The translations under genes were made by a program, and so were the position numbers. A stretch of DNA of 33,537 bases from contig JAFGLL010000095.1 of assembly GCA_016928095.1 (NCBI GenBank), forward strand, positions 1 to 33,537. The letters run 5' to 3'. The stretch is from Thermoplasmatota archaeon. GTDB taxonomy: Archaea > Thermoplasmatota > Penumbrarchaeia > Penumbrarchaeales > Penumbrarchaeaceae. Each line of letters begins with the position of its first letter. Within the stretch, counting starts at the first letter, position 1. A model generated the notes under the pieces. That model was not told the origin of the DNA, ran no database searches, and worked only from the letters and a program-made list of their open reading frames with translations. Below are positions 1 to 9,828 of this stretch, piece after piece.

Positions 1-162
1 GGAACGTTCAAGAAATATCTGATCTGGATGGTCGATCGCGACCTCCTGTCCCTCTCGACCGAAAAGGACGATACCGAGTATGTCGGACTCACCACGAAGG
101 GGCTCGAATCCTACAATCAGATCGTCGGTTGGATCAAGGACGTTGTCCTTGATGATTTTTGA
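1..162 (+). CDS. C-terminal fragment of a protein (window-truncated), wHTH-like tail
   Basis: Frame 1 is open from base 1 to TGA at 160-162: GTFKKYLIWMVDRDLLSLSTEKDDTEYVGLTTKGLESYNQIVGWIKDVVLDDF. 'YVGLTTKGLESY' resembles the wing/last helix of a wHTH. Absent from the ORF track because the start is outside the window. Confidence 0.6.
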   Translation, partial: GTFKKYLIWMVDRDLLSLSTEKDDTEYVGLTTKGLESYNQIVGWIKDVVLDDF

Positions 163-193
163 TGCTGCTCCATCATGAACAAAGGAATGATCC

Positions 194-3100
194 CTATTCC
201 TCGCCCTCCTCCTTCCTTGATGATGAAGCTACAATATATCCAACAAGAAGCAGGAGCGCTACTCCAAGGATGATCACGATCACCAGCCACCAGGGAAAAC
301 CTTTTTCGTCGTCATCATCGACAACTATATCGTCATCATCCGGTGGCTCGGGGATCTCGGGGACATCAACTGTCATTTCCTCCGAGACCGGGCTCTCTCC
401 GATGGAGTTCAAAGCGAGGACCGTATAGCGATACGTTGTTCCATTCTCCACGGTGGTGTCCAGATACGTCATCGCATCCGTGACCGTTGCGATCTCGGCA
501 GGTACTTCGCTCCCGTTGGAACGAATTATCCGGTATCCCGTGATGGGGCTTCCGCCGTCAGAGAGCGGCGGATCCCAGGATATCAGGACACCGTCAGGTG
601 TCAGCTCCAGTGTGATGTTCTGCGGAGCTCCCGGCGGTGTGAGTGCGGGTATCGAAACGGACACCACCGCCGAATGGTCAGATATACCCAGGGCGTTCCT
701 TGCCTGGACGGAATAATAATACGTCCTTCCCCTCTCGACGGAGTCATCAGTGAAGCTAATACCATCGACATCCGCAAGGAATGTCAGGTTCTCCTGGTCC
801 TCACCCCTGTTTACCACATATCCGATCACTGGCCAACCTCCGTCGGAAACCGGGGCCCCCCACGACAGGGACACCTGTGGTCCGTCAGCGACTGCAACAA
901 GGTCCAGAGGCGGCGATGGAACGGTCTCGCCCTCGACCACAACGAATGCGTTATCGAGGTCGAGCCAGTTGGTTGGATATATGACGACCGTCTCGCCGGG
1001 TCCAACCGTGATTCCGGATCGGGTGGCTGACGGCAGGGTTCCGTTCTGCGGAGGAGACGTACCGTTCCATACCTCTTCGGAGACAACGTTCCCCTGGAAC
1101 TCGACATCGAAGGTAACTGGCTCATCGCCATTATTTGTGAACCTGATCCCGGAATAGTCCTCGTTGGTACCGATGACGTGCGTTCCCGTATCGGTCAATG
1201 TGGCATTGATGATGCGGTAAACCCTCTCTCTGACCCCGAACCTGTTCACCTGGGCAAGTGTGTACACCTTCTCCTCGTCACTGGTCCCGTACTCCATCGA
1301 GCCGCGGTACGGGTTCCCGTCCGGATAATCGACCGACATCGTGTCCACCGTATTGTTGGATACTTCCGTACGCTCTATGGAGAAGGCGTTGGTCCCGTTG
1401 TTGATACATGACCAGTTGTAAACTCCGTCCTCGGTCCCTGTCACCGTTGCGGTGTAATTGCCTGTCGGCAGGAACCAGGACTGGGCCTTCCATCCGAGCC
1501 CGGAGAACATCGGCAGTGGAGCCGCCCCGTCGATACCCCACTCCAGGCTACCGCTCTCGTTGTAACCGACCCGGCTCCCGTTGTCATCCTCCACCGCCAC
1601 GGTAGCGCTACCCGCCAGCAGATGTATGATCCCATCGATGCTCAGGGGCATCGTTCTCGGCCCCCTTACAACTGACCAGGGAACAAAAGCTACCCCAACC
1701 GGGCTGTTCCACATGTTCCCGTCAGCATCCTCGAAGGACCAATCCCAGTAAAGGCCGCTCTTGTGGACCTCTATGTAAGGCGGATTGTCGATCTCGTCTC
1801 CTCCGCTTTTGCACTTATCGATGGCCTGGTCCGGGAAGGAGAACTCCTCCCTGTTCGAGTCATAGACATAGAACCGGATATGTGTGGGATCGACCTCCTC
1901 GTATGCGTAGGGGACGACCGCATGGGCGCCGTAATCGCAGATCAAGGTGGCTATACCGAGGTCCCCCGTATCGATCGAATGCTTCATGGAGTTCATCCAT
2001 AAACCAAGACCCGTGAAGTCGGATGACGGAACCAGACCGCTTATAAGCGACCCAAGATAGGCATGCAGGATCTCGGATGACATCTGGGCACCCTGCTGGT
2101 AATCGACATGCTCCCTGAGTTCTCCTGCGTTGTCGAGCTCACGGGGATAGGTAGAATAGGCCGGGGTATAGTCAGAAACGGAAAGCTCATCATGATAGAA
2201 CCTCAAGGCTGTGGTCGACATGCCGAAACATTCTCCGTACTGCGCCATCCACCAGAAGACGGCACCGTAGTAGATGGCTGCCAGGGGGTCGGGGCAGAAT
2301 GGCTCTTCTATCAGATACCCCCAGCAGTCCCAGCCGTCCCATGGGGTCCAGTAAGGGATCCCAAGACAGACCCAGAGACACAGGTATGCCTGGTTGCCGA
2401 AAGCATCCTTGTAACGACCCTCCCCCCAAGGGTTCCATGGATACGACAGCTCGTATCTGGTGGGATTGTGGAATCCCAGGCCGTTCTCGAATTGCCATAC
2501 TGGCTCCGGGAAGATCTCCACCTCATTAGCGGAGGCGATGTCCCCGGCCGTGGTCCTCAATGTGATTTTGTGCTTCCCGTGGGGGACACCGTCGTGTACG
2601 ATGAAGGTATAGGAATGGTCCGGGTCCGGATTGAGCGGTGGTAGCGGTTCTGAGAGAACGCGCCCCACACTCATCCCGCCCATCAGTATCTCCGCCCCTC
2701 TGAGGTCAGATCCTTCTATGGTCAACGGAGTTCCGACCCAGCCCGTATCTGGCCATACATTCGTGATGACCGGCGGACGGGGTTCGACGGTTATCGAAAC
2801 TTCGTCTGTATTGAAGAAAAGCGGGTCGGTATGCTCGAGGCCGTCGGTCACCGTAAGCCTGAGAACAAAGGTGACCGGATAGGTCGTGAGGGATACCGAG
2901 AATGTCGCCATTGCTGTGTCCGCCCCGGTCAGTGTAACATCGATTCCTCCGGGAGCGATCTTGGTCCATGAAAAGGTCAGCGGGTCACCCTCGGCATCAT
3001 ACGATCCGGAGCCATCCAGATATACCGTTTCTTCCTCTCCGACGGTCCGGTCATAACCGGCGAACACGATGGGAGGATAGTTATAGTAGATGGTATAGAA

Positions 3101-4480
3101 GATGTTGAAATCGTGATTGCTAGCTGCATAGATCGATGGCCCGCTCTTGGGGACCAGTTCGACCCTGACACGTGCAGTGTAGCAATCGACCTCCGGGACG
3201 TCCCAGGTATACCATCTGCACGGAGCCGTCGCCCCTGTGATCGATGTCCAGGTCGACCCGGAATCGATCGAATAATAGAGCTTGAACTGCTGTATATCGT
3301 CATTGGAGCCGGTGGTTGACCATGCAATACTGTAAGTATTGTTCGATAACAACACCTCTCCACTATCAACTGGAGGGTTCGGTGCGAGCAGTGTGACCGT
3401 AAGTGTGTTCGGGTCCGAGATGATACGGTTCGGGGACGAGCTCTGGTCATGGTCGAGATAGTACCACTCACCCCACTCGGCTGTCACCTTCACTATCACA
3501 TTCTGGGAATCGACGCTATTGGGTACTATCCATGCTTCCTCACTATCATCATAGGACCATCCGATGATGGTCCATGATGAACCTCCATTTGTCGAGTATT
3601 CCAGAACTATGTCCATTATCACCTGAGACGGGTCGAGCGAGGTCTTCCATTTGATGGTGTAGGTGGAGCCACCGACAAGAACGACCCCCCCATCGGGCTG
3701 AATGAGCGTTATGGTCGGGGAGGAGAGCTGTATCTGGTTCGTTATATCGACCCCGAGGACCGAACTCCCCACACTTGCTATGGCCTCGACCCTGATCTCG
3801 CACCAGGCACTCTCGTAATAGGGTGGCATCCACCATATCCAGCCTATTGTCGGATCATAAGTGGAGTAATCTCCCGGGAGAGGCTTCCAGCTCCCGAAAC
3901 CGGAGCCTTCGTCCACCCGCCATGTGAACCTGAGGTATCCGACCCTCCGGTTGGGGTCGAACATGTTGTATCTGAACAGTTTATAGCTTCCGTAGGACAT
4001 GGTGGTGGGGAACTCCGTGAACTCTATCACAAGGTTAGGTGTGATAGAGAAATTTCCGTCGGATATATCCTCGCCATATATTGTCCAGGGTTTTGCGGTA
4101 GAACTCCTCCAGATGACCTGGACCCTGCAGGTGGTCTCATTCAGGTTGGGAGGAACGAACCATGAGTAGCTCCCGAATCCATGGGATGGGGTATTGGATA
4201 TGGTATCAATGCCATCCCAGCTCGTGCCCCCGTCGATGGAGAGGTAGACCGATATGTATCCGCCTGCCCTGTTGATGGACCACTGGACCCTCTGGGTGGA
4301 ACCTGATACGATATTCTCCCCCCCGTTGGGGCTAACAATGGTTATCTCATCCTCCGCCCCCTCTGCGGCCTTCAACGTGAACATTGTCAGGACCATCATC
4401 GTGACGAGGGCATATACCAGAAAAATTGACACTTTTCCATTCTCTGGACGGGGCACTTTCGTTAAAAGAACCTTTTTCAT
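194..4480 (-). CDS. Large secreted, C-terminally membrane-anchored multidomain protein (Ig-like, PKD, TIG/IPT, putative papain-like peptidase domain, two FN3 domains)
   Basis: ORF 194..4516. Start at internal Met (MKKVLLTKVPRPENGKVSIFLVYALVTMMVL, signal peptide) preferred, because a TATA-like element lies at about 4517-4523. PKD-like 'AGYDRTVGEEETVYLDGSGSYDAEGDPLTFSWTK'; TIG-like 'PPVITNVWPDTGWVGTPLTIEGSDL'; FN3-like 'PSPPLDLVAVADGPQVSLSWGAPVSDGG'; acidic spacer plus TM 'WWLVIVIILGVALLLLVGYIV' at the C-terminus. Confidence 0.85.
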   Translation of the reverse strand: MKKVLLTKVPRPENGKVSIFLVYALVTMMVLTMFTLKAAEGAEDEITIVSPNGGENIVSGSTQRVQWSINRAGGYISVYLSIDGGTSWDGIDTISNTPSHGFGSYSWFVPPNLNETTCRVQVIWRSSTAKPWTIYGEDISDGNFSITPNLVIEFTEFPTTMSYGSYKLFRYNMFDPNRRVGYLRFTWRVDEGSGFGSWKPLPGDYSTYDPTIGWIWWMPPYYESAWCEIRVEAIASVGSSVLGVDITNQIQLSSPTITLIQPDGGVVLVGGSTYTIKWKTSLDPSQVIMDIVLEYSTNGGSSWTIIGWSYDDSEEAWIVPNSVDSQNVIVKVTAEWGEWYYLDHDQSSSPNRIISDPNTLTVTLLAPNPPVDSGEVLLSNNTYSIAWSTTGSNDDIQQFKLYYSIDSGSTWTSITGATAPCRWYTWDVPEVDCYTARVRVELVPKSGPSIYAASNHDFNIFYTIYYNYPPIVFAGYDRTVGEEETVYLDGSGSYDAEGDPLTFSWTKIAPGGIDVTLTGADTAMATFSVSLTTYPVTFVLRLTVTDGLEHTDPLFFNTDEVSITVEPRPPVITNVWPDTGWVGTPLTIEGSDLRGAEILMGGMSVGRVLSEPLPPLNPDPDHSYTFIVHDGVPHGKHKITLRTTAGDIASANEVEIFPEPVWQFENGLGFHNPTRYELSYPWNPWGEGRYKDAFGNQAYLCLWVCLGIPYWTPWDGWDCWGYLIEEPFCPDPLAAIYYGAVFWWMAQYGECFGMSTTALRFYHDELSVSDYTPAYSTYPRELDNAGELREHVDYQQGAQMSSEILHAYLGSLISGLVPSSDFTGLGLWMNSMKHSIDTGDLGIATLICDYGAHAVVPYAYEEVDPTHIRFYVYDSNREEFSFPDQAIDKCKSGGDEIDNPPYIEVHKSGLYWDWSFEDADGNMWNSPVGVAFVPWSVVRGPRTMPLSIDGIIHLLAGSATVAVEDDNGSRVGYNESGSLEWGIDGAAPLPMFSGLGWKAQSWFLPTGNYTATVTGTEDGVYNWSCINNGTNAFSIERTEVSNNTVDTMSVDYPDGNPYRGSMEYGTSDEEKVYTLAQVNRFGVRERVYRIINATLTDTGTHVIGTNEDYSGIRFTNNGDEPVTFDVEFQGNVVSEEVWNGTSPPQNGTLPSATRSGITVGPGETVVIYPTNWLDLDNAFVVVEGETVPSPPLDLVAVADGPQVSLSWGAPVSDGGWPVIGYVVNRGEDQENLTFLADVDGISFTDDSVERGRTYYYSVQARNALGISDHSAVVSVSIPALTPPGAPQNITLELTPDGVLISWDPPLSDGGSPITGYRIIRSNGSEVPAEIATVTDAMTYLDTTVENGTTYRYTVLALNSIGESPVSEEMTVDVPEIPEPPDDDDIVVDDDDEKGFPWWLVIVIILGVALLLLVGYIVASSSRKEEGEE

Positions 4481-4532
4481 GTTTTCATCCCCCTCATAAT
4501 TGTTAGGGAGCGACAACTATATGAAAGTTATC

Positions 4533-4578
4533 GGGGGATGTGAGGAGGTGTGATAAAACAGGGGGATGTGAGGAGGTG
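4533..4578. repeat. 18-bp direct repeat GGGGGATGTGAGGAGGTG (4533-4550 and 4561-4578)
   Basis: Two identical 18-mers with a 28-bp period in the intergenic region upstream of the TATA-like element of the 194..4480 gene. Confidence 0.8.
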
Positions 4579-4640
4579 ACCGTATATCCGATGTTATCGG
4601 AAGAATTAGCTCAAATAGTGTATCCTTTCCATCCCCGGGA

Positions 4641-5444
4641 TCACTGTTCATCTTCTTCCAGGGTCGCCACAAGCTCATCTTTCAGGGACAGAGCATCCTT
4701 CCTGGCGTTATCTATGCCCTTCCTTTCGAAGAACGTGGAGATGATGCGGAGGTCGCGATCGAGCATCTCAAGGGACCTGGGATGCGAGAGGTCAAGGCTC
4801 TGCCCCACGTCTATTAACATGGGGGCCCCGTCGTAGAGAATATTGTACTCAGAGAGGTCAGCGTGTACGAGCTCGCAGTCCAGGAAGAGCTTTTCCACCG
4901 TATCCAGCACTATCTTCCACATCTCCTCCCATTCATCATGGTCAGCATCCAGGACCTTCAGCTGGGGGGCCGGTTTCCCCTCGTAACCTATGTAATCCAT
5001 CACGAGGATGTTACGGAACAGCGCCTGGGTTTGGGGGACCCTGATCCCCTCCTCATGCATTGTCTCGAGGTTCATGAACTCCTTTCGGGCCCATGTGTAT
5101 ATGACGCCCCTGTGGGAGCGGTCTATTCGCTGGAACCTTCGGTCCCCTTCCATATATTCCAGGAAAGCCCCGAAAGTGGATGTCGAGGTTCTGAAGATCT
5201 TGACCGCTGCATCCTTTCCGAAGGTCTTCGCAAGGTAGACATTCGCTTCCTTCCCTGTGGAGATGGGGCACTCCACGGTCTTGATCTTCTTGCGTTTCAT
5301 CAATCTGTATATATTGTCAAGGTTCTGCTGATCGAAGACCTCGTCGTATGTCTTGAACCTTTCAGCATCGACGATGAGCTGCTCTCGTTTGATATGCTTG
5401 TCGAACTTCTGATCTATGATATCGTAGACGTCCTTCTTTGCCAC
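4641..5444 (-). CDS. rio1: RIO1-family serine/threonine protein kinase
   Basis: RIO signatures: 'STGKEANVYLA' P-loop, 'AVKIF', 'LVHADLSEYNIL' catalytic loop, 'LIDVGQSL' metal-binding loop. Lies directly downstream of aIF1A, a common archaeal arrangement. Confidence 0.96.
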   Translation of the reverse strand: MAKKDVYDIIDQKFDKHIKREQLIVDAERFKTYDEVFDQQNLDNIYRLMKRKKIKTVECPISTGKEANVYLAKTFGKDAAVKIFRTSTSTFGAFLEYMEGDRRFQRIDRSHRGVIYTWARKEFMNLETMHEEGIRVPQTQALFRNILVMDYIGYEGKPAPQLKVLDADHDEWEEMWKIVLDTVEKLFLDCELVHADLSEYNILYDGAPMLIDVGQSLDLSHPRSLEMLDRDLRIISTFFERKGIDNARKDALSLKDELVATLEEDEQ

Positions 5445-5486
5445 ATTGATGTAGCGTCGAGGGTTTAAAATAAACTTGCCTCTGGT

Positions 5487-5843
5487 CTAAACCAGAAGTG
5501 ACTCGAGGTGCTTGGGTACCACGTTCCTTCTGACCATGTTCTGGGCCTGTATCCTCGTGTAGCGGTAGAGGACGTCGCATTTGTCGTCCTGGAATTCCCA
5601 GGGACATATTATCACAAGGTCGCCCTCCCTCATCCACATCCTCTTCTTGAGCTTACCGCGGATGCGCCCGAGCCTCATCTTACCGTCCTGGCAGAATATC
5701 TTCAGATGACCGCCCCCCAGGGCCTGGTCCACTACTCCGAAGATCTCTCTCTTCTTCCTGTTGGGGAGCTTCACCCTGACGTACCCCTCCGGCCCTCCAC
5801 GATAGCTCTCCTTGACCTCTATGGTTTCCTCGTACTCGTCCAA
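5487..5843 (-). CDS. eif1A: Translation initiation factor aIF1A
   Basis: 118 aa S1-like fold: 'VRVKLPNRKKREIFGVVDQALGGGHLKIFCQDGKMRLGRIRGKLKKRMWMREGDLVIICPWEFQDDKCDVLYRYT'. Confidence 0.96.
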   Translation of the reverse strand: MDEYEETIEVKESYRGGPEGYVRVKLPNRKKREIFGVVDQALGGGHLKIFCQDGKMRLGRIRGKLKKRMWMREGDLVIICPWEFQDDKCDVLYRYTRIQAQNMVRRNVVPKHLESLLV

Positions 5844-5958
5844 TTAACCACCTTTATCTGCCAGCAGGGATGCAATGCTATACTCTACGTTTATTAAAGG
5901 ATTTCCAATCTTGTTCGGACCCCTCCATTGAAATACAGCAACTCCATTCCACCCCCCG

Positions 5959-7179
5959 GTGATAGGTTTGAAACCCATCAAGGCGAACCCGCTCTCTCTC
6001 GAGATCGAATATGCGATAAGGGATGTCACACTACCGGCGACCGAACTTGAAAGACAGGGGCATCGTATCCTGAAGCTGAACATTGGTGACCCCAACAAGT
6101 ACGATTTCGACACGCCCGGGTTCATCAAGGAAGCCGTGATCGAGGCCATGGGGCTGGGGATGAACGGTTATGCCCCATCGAACGGTATACCCGAGCTCCT
6201 GGATGCCATAAGGACAGATGAGAGGTCCCGGGGCAATGATATCGAGAAACAGGATATCATGGTGACCCACGGTGTCACCGAGGCTCTCCAGATGCTTTTC
6301 TATTCCACGCTCATGCCCGGAGACGAGGTGCTGGTTCCCGGGCCGTCATACCCACCCTACATCACCTATGCAAGGATGAGGGGGGCGATACCTGTCCCTT
6401 ACAGGACCATCGAGGAGGAAGGGTGGATCCCCGACGTCGATGATATCAGGTCGAAGATGACACGCCGTACCAAAGCGGTGGCGGTCATCAATCCAAACAA
6501 CCCCACCGGGGCGCTCTATGGCAAGAAGGTGATCAAGCAGATCGGTGACGAAGTGGCCGATCACGGCTCCTCTTACCTCATATCCGACGAGATATACAAC
6601 CTCATGACCTTCGAGGGAGAGACCCCCTCCACTGCCAAGGTCAATCCGGACCTCCCGGTGATAACCCTCAACGGAATATCGAAGATATACCTGGCCCCCG
6701 GGTGGAGGATCGGATATATGGCATTAAGGGACCCGGACGGGTCCCTCAAAGAGATAAGGGAGGGTCTGGAGAGGCAGTCCAGGGCCAGATTGTGTGCTAA
6801 TTCCATCTGCGAATATGCGTACTACAAGGCCCTCACCGGGGACCGCGGCCACATAAGAGAGACCATGGAGAAGCTCAGGAAGAGAAGGGACCTGGCCCAC
6901 AGGAGGCTCAACGAGATCGAGGGTACCTCGACCCAGCTTCCCGGCGGTGCCTTCTACATGTTCCCCAGGATCGACTGTCTGGAGAGGGGTCCCTGGAAGA
7001 ACGATAAGGAGTTCTCCCTGGACCTGCTCAGAGAGGAGAAGGTCCTGACCGTGTTCGGTTCGGGGTTCGGCCAGGAATACGGGTCAGGTCACTTCAGGAT
7101 AGTCATACTTCCTCAGGAGGAGGTTCTATCCAGCGCCTTCGACGGGATGGAGCGGTTCATAAAGGAAAGGATGAAGTGA
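5959..7179 (+). CDS. Class I/II PLP-dependent aminotransferase (alanine/aspartate aminotransferase-like)
   Basis: 'NPNNPTGALYGKK', 'YLISDEIYNLMTFEG', PLP lysine context 'LNGISKIYLAPGWRIGYMAL'. GTG start. Confidence 0.95.
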   Translation: MIGLKPIKANPLSLEIEYAIRDVTLPATELERQGHRILKLNIGDPNKYDFDTPGFIKEAVIEAMGLGMNGYAPSNGIPELLDAIRTDERSRGNDIEKQDIMVTHGVTEALQMLFYSTLMPGDEVLVPGPSYPPYITYARMRGAIPVPYRTIEEEGWIPDVDDIRSKMTRRTKAVAVINPNNPTGALYGKKVIKQIGDEVADHGSSYLISDEIYNLMTFEGETPSTAKVNPDLPVITLNGISKIYLAPGWRIGYMALRDPDGSLKEIREGLERQSRARLCANSICEYAYYKALTGDRGHIRETMEKLRKRRDLAHRRLNEIEGTSTQLPGGAFYMFPRIDCLERGPWKNDKEFSLDLLREEKVLTVFGSGFGQEYGSGHFRIVILPQEEVLSSAFDGMERFIKERMK

Positions 7180-9153
7180 TCAATCACCGCCCGAGATCGG
7201 GAACTCCAGTATGAACTGCGCTCCCTGACCACCGCTCTCTCCCAGTCTGATGGTCCCACCGTAACTCTCCATGATCTTGTTGGTGATGTAGAGTCCGATC
7301 CCGGACCCTTTCGTATCACCCCATGAGAACTCCCCGTGGAACAGCATCTCTCTTATGTTCTCGGGTATACCTTTGCCGTTGTCGGTGATCTCCACGGTGC
7401 ATGTGTTCTCCCCGGAGGATATCCTGACATCCATGCTCGATGCTCTTCCGTGTATGATCGCATTCGATATCAGGTTCTGAAAGACAGAGGATAGGGCATC
7501 GTCCGCGACCACCCGGCAGTTACCTTGGATGCTGATCTTCAACGGAAGGTCCGCCGATATCTCTCTGATCAGGATCCCCGGATCGTACTCCTTTCTGTCC
7601 TTCTTCCGAAAGACCAGTGATTCAAGCTCTCCCATTTTCCTTGTCAGTTCGATGGACCTCTTGACGGATGTGAGTATGTACCTCTGGATGGCTGGGTCGT
7701 AGACCTTCCTCTCCATGACAAGCCCCAGCAAGCCGTAGATGACTGTCAGCCGGTTCTTGATGTCATGCCTCATTATCCTGTTGATCAGTTTCAGGACCTC
7801 GTTGAGCTTCAACAGCTCCTCCTCGATCTCTTTCCTTGTTGTGACATCCCTCATGACCCCGTTGATGGAGACCAGCTTCCCATCCTCATTGGAGACTATG
7901 TGTATGGTCTCCTCGAGCCAGCGGACATGCCCGTCCCTGTCGACGAACCTGTAGATGATGGGAGAATCCTCAAGGTCATTGAACCTCCTTTTCAGGGATT
8001 CCCTGGCGAGATCCCGGTCTAGCGGATGAACGATATCTATCAGCTGTCTGGAGTCCTTGCCGACCATCCGGTCCCTGTCCAGGCCCAGATTGCCGATCTG
8101 TGGTGAAATGTATGTCAGGGTACCGTTCTCATCGAAAGAGAAGAGGATGTCACTGGTGTTTTCTATGATGCTCTTCAATTCGTCCCTGGCATGCTCTAGC
8201 TCCCTTTCGATACGCTTCCTCCTGGTGATATCTATACCTTCGGGGATTATGTAAACGACCTCTCCCTGCTCGTTCTTGACGGGTCTGACCGACAGCTCGA
8301 TGTCGCGGATACGGCCCTTGAGGTTGAAGTTCTCCACATCGAACCGGATATGCTCTCCCTTCCTTGCCTTCAGTATGGACCGCTTGACCTTCTCTTTGAG
8401 TGGCGGGTCATCTTTCCACCATGGTGCCTCCCAGAAGAGCATCCCTGTAAGTTTATCCTTTTCCATTCCCACGAAATCGGCAGCCTGCTGGTTCGATAGG
8501 AGGATGCTCCCCTCCGTGTCCAGAAGTTCCGTCCAGATAAGGGTCGTGTCGAAGACCGCGCTGAGAAGGGTCTCTCTCTTCCCCAGCTTTTCCTCCGCTT
8601 CCTTCCGCGTCTCGATCTCCGATCTCAGACTCTCGTTGAGGTTCCTGAGTTGTAAGGTCCTGTCCTCCACAAGAGCCTCAAGATGCTCGTTCGTCAATCG
8701 GAGCTTCCTGTCCGCCTCCAGAAGGTCGCTCATTATGGCCCGGTTGTCGGAATCATGGTCCTTCGTGACGAACGATAAGGCTGTTCTGTGAAAACCTGTC
8801 GAGAAGTATGCCATGAAGCTTGTGAGGTCATGGAACAGGGAGTGCAATTGAGGTGGCGTCAACTTCTTTGTCAATTCGAAGGAAAGGATATTCAGGGACC
8901 TCCCCAGGAGATCGGGAGCTCTGTTCCTCAACTTGGACACGGAAGAACCGATGTCCATGGCCACCTGAGGGTCGAAGGGACCGATATAAAGAGTTAGGAC
9001 GGACCGCTCAACCAGACCGGTCAATGCCGTCAGTACCCCCTCTCTATCCCCATCCATCGTTCCCTGAAATGCTCTTTTCATCCAGTTCTGCGCTATGTAC
9101 GGGGCATTTTCAAGGAGTTCGTCCTTTAGCCTTGTTCTTTCCGTCGGGTCCAA
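7180..9153 (-). CDS. Multi-PAS sensor histidine kinase
   Basis: N-terminal helical sensor-like region 'ENAPYIAQNWMKRAF', coiled coil, two PAS regions ending 'GIDITRRKRIEREL' and 'GVMRDVTTRKEIEEEL', H-box 'INRIMRHDIKNRLTVIYGLLGL', N-box 'QNLISNAIIHG', G-boxes 'ITDNGKGIP' and 'GSGIGLYI'. No adjacent response regulator. Confidence 0.94.
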   Translation of the reverse strand: MDPTERTRLKDELLENAPYIAQNWMKRAFQGTMDGDREGVLTALTGLVERSVLTLYIGPFDPQVAMDIGSSVSKLRNRAPDLLGRSLNILSFELTKKLTPPQLHSLFHDLTSFMAYFSTGFHRTALSFVTKDHDSDNRAIMSDLLEADRKLRLTNEHLEALVEDRTLQLRNLNESLRSEIETRKEAEEKLGKRETLLSAVFDTTLIWTELLDTEGSILLSNQQAADFVGMEKDKLTGMLFWEAPWWKDDPPLKEKVKRSILKARKGEHIRFDVENFNLKGRIRDIELSVRPVKNEQGEVVYIIPEGIDITRRKRIERELEHARDELKSIIENTSDILFSFDENGTLTYISPQIGNLGLDRDRMVGKDSRQLIDIVHPLDRDLARESLKRRFNDLEDSPIIYRFVDRDGHVRWLEETIHIVSNEDGKLVSINGVMRDVTTRKEIEEELLKLNEVLKLINRIMRHDIKNRLTVIYGLLGLVMERKVYDPAIQRYILTSVKRSIELTRKMGELESLVFRKKDRKEYDPGILIREISADLPLKISIQGNCRVVADDALSSVFQNLISNAIIHGRASSMDVRISSGENTCTVEITDNGKGIPENIREMLFHGEFSWGDTKGSGIGLYITNKIMESYGGTIRLGESGGQGAQFILEFPISGGD

Positions 9154-9331
9154 GTTCGAGATCCCTCATCAACATCGTTTGTTCACCCCAAATGGATTTT
9201 GTCTATAAAGAGGAGATGGTACGGGGGCGTTGTACAAATAGGTGTTTTACTGTAAGAACCATGACGAATGAGTTGGGATCGGGATCCATTCGATCCTTCT
9301 TCCGGATCGGTCCGGGATCTCAAAGAGTTTT

Positions 9332-9547
9332 CTAACTTACTCTATTTCTGTAATGAAATAATAAATATTGTTTTTTACATTCAAAAATGCAGTAATGCAA
9401 AGGGATCCTCTTGATCAATGGATCATTATAGAACTTGTTGATCATTTCCTTCTTATAATGTAATGATGAATGATACCCATTAATATTGACATATTTCTGA
9501 TATGACTTACTATTATTTACAATTTTAAAAATCTGTTCCATTTTCAT
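9332..9547 (-). CDS. Hypothetical 71-aa ORF in an AT-rich segment
   Basis: Open 71-codon ORF in very AT-rich DNA, where long ORFs are less likely by chance. No recognised family. Confidence 0.25.
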   Translation of the reverse strand: MKMEQIFKIVNNSKSYQKYVNINGYHSSLHYKKEMINKFYNDPLIKRIPLHYCIFECKKQYLLFHYRNRVS

Positions 9548-9828
9548 TTTTCACTTGAATTTTTGAGGATTGATGGTAATATAATCGGATTTTTCCTTAA
9601 TTTGTTTCAGATCATACTCCTTACCTGTCAGAATTATGAGGATATATATTCAAAAGAAAAGGAAAACATCAAGAAATAACAGTAAGAATATAGAACAAAT
9701 GATAGAAGGTCCAGTGGTCTGGGCTTGATCCACTATACTGTCAGGCCATCCCCCTATACCGTTAATTTTTTTTCACTATCCTGTTGATATCATCCATGAT
9801 CAACAGATAAGCGATCAATTGAGCAAGA

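Noticed and set aside
4863-5468. 201-aa plus-strand ORF antisense to RIO1
   Set aside because: RIO1 catalytic motifs are on the minus strand; the antisense product has no domain signature.
9700-9770. tRNA-like stretch GGTCCAGTGGTCTGGGCTTGATCCACTATACTGTCAGGCC
   Set aside because: Only a 5-bp hairpin; no acceptor stem, T-loop GTTCRA or anticodon arm.
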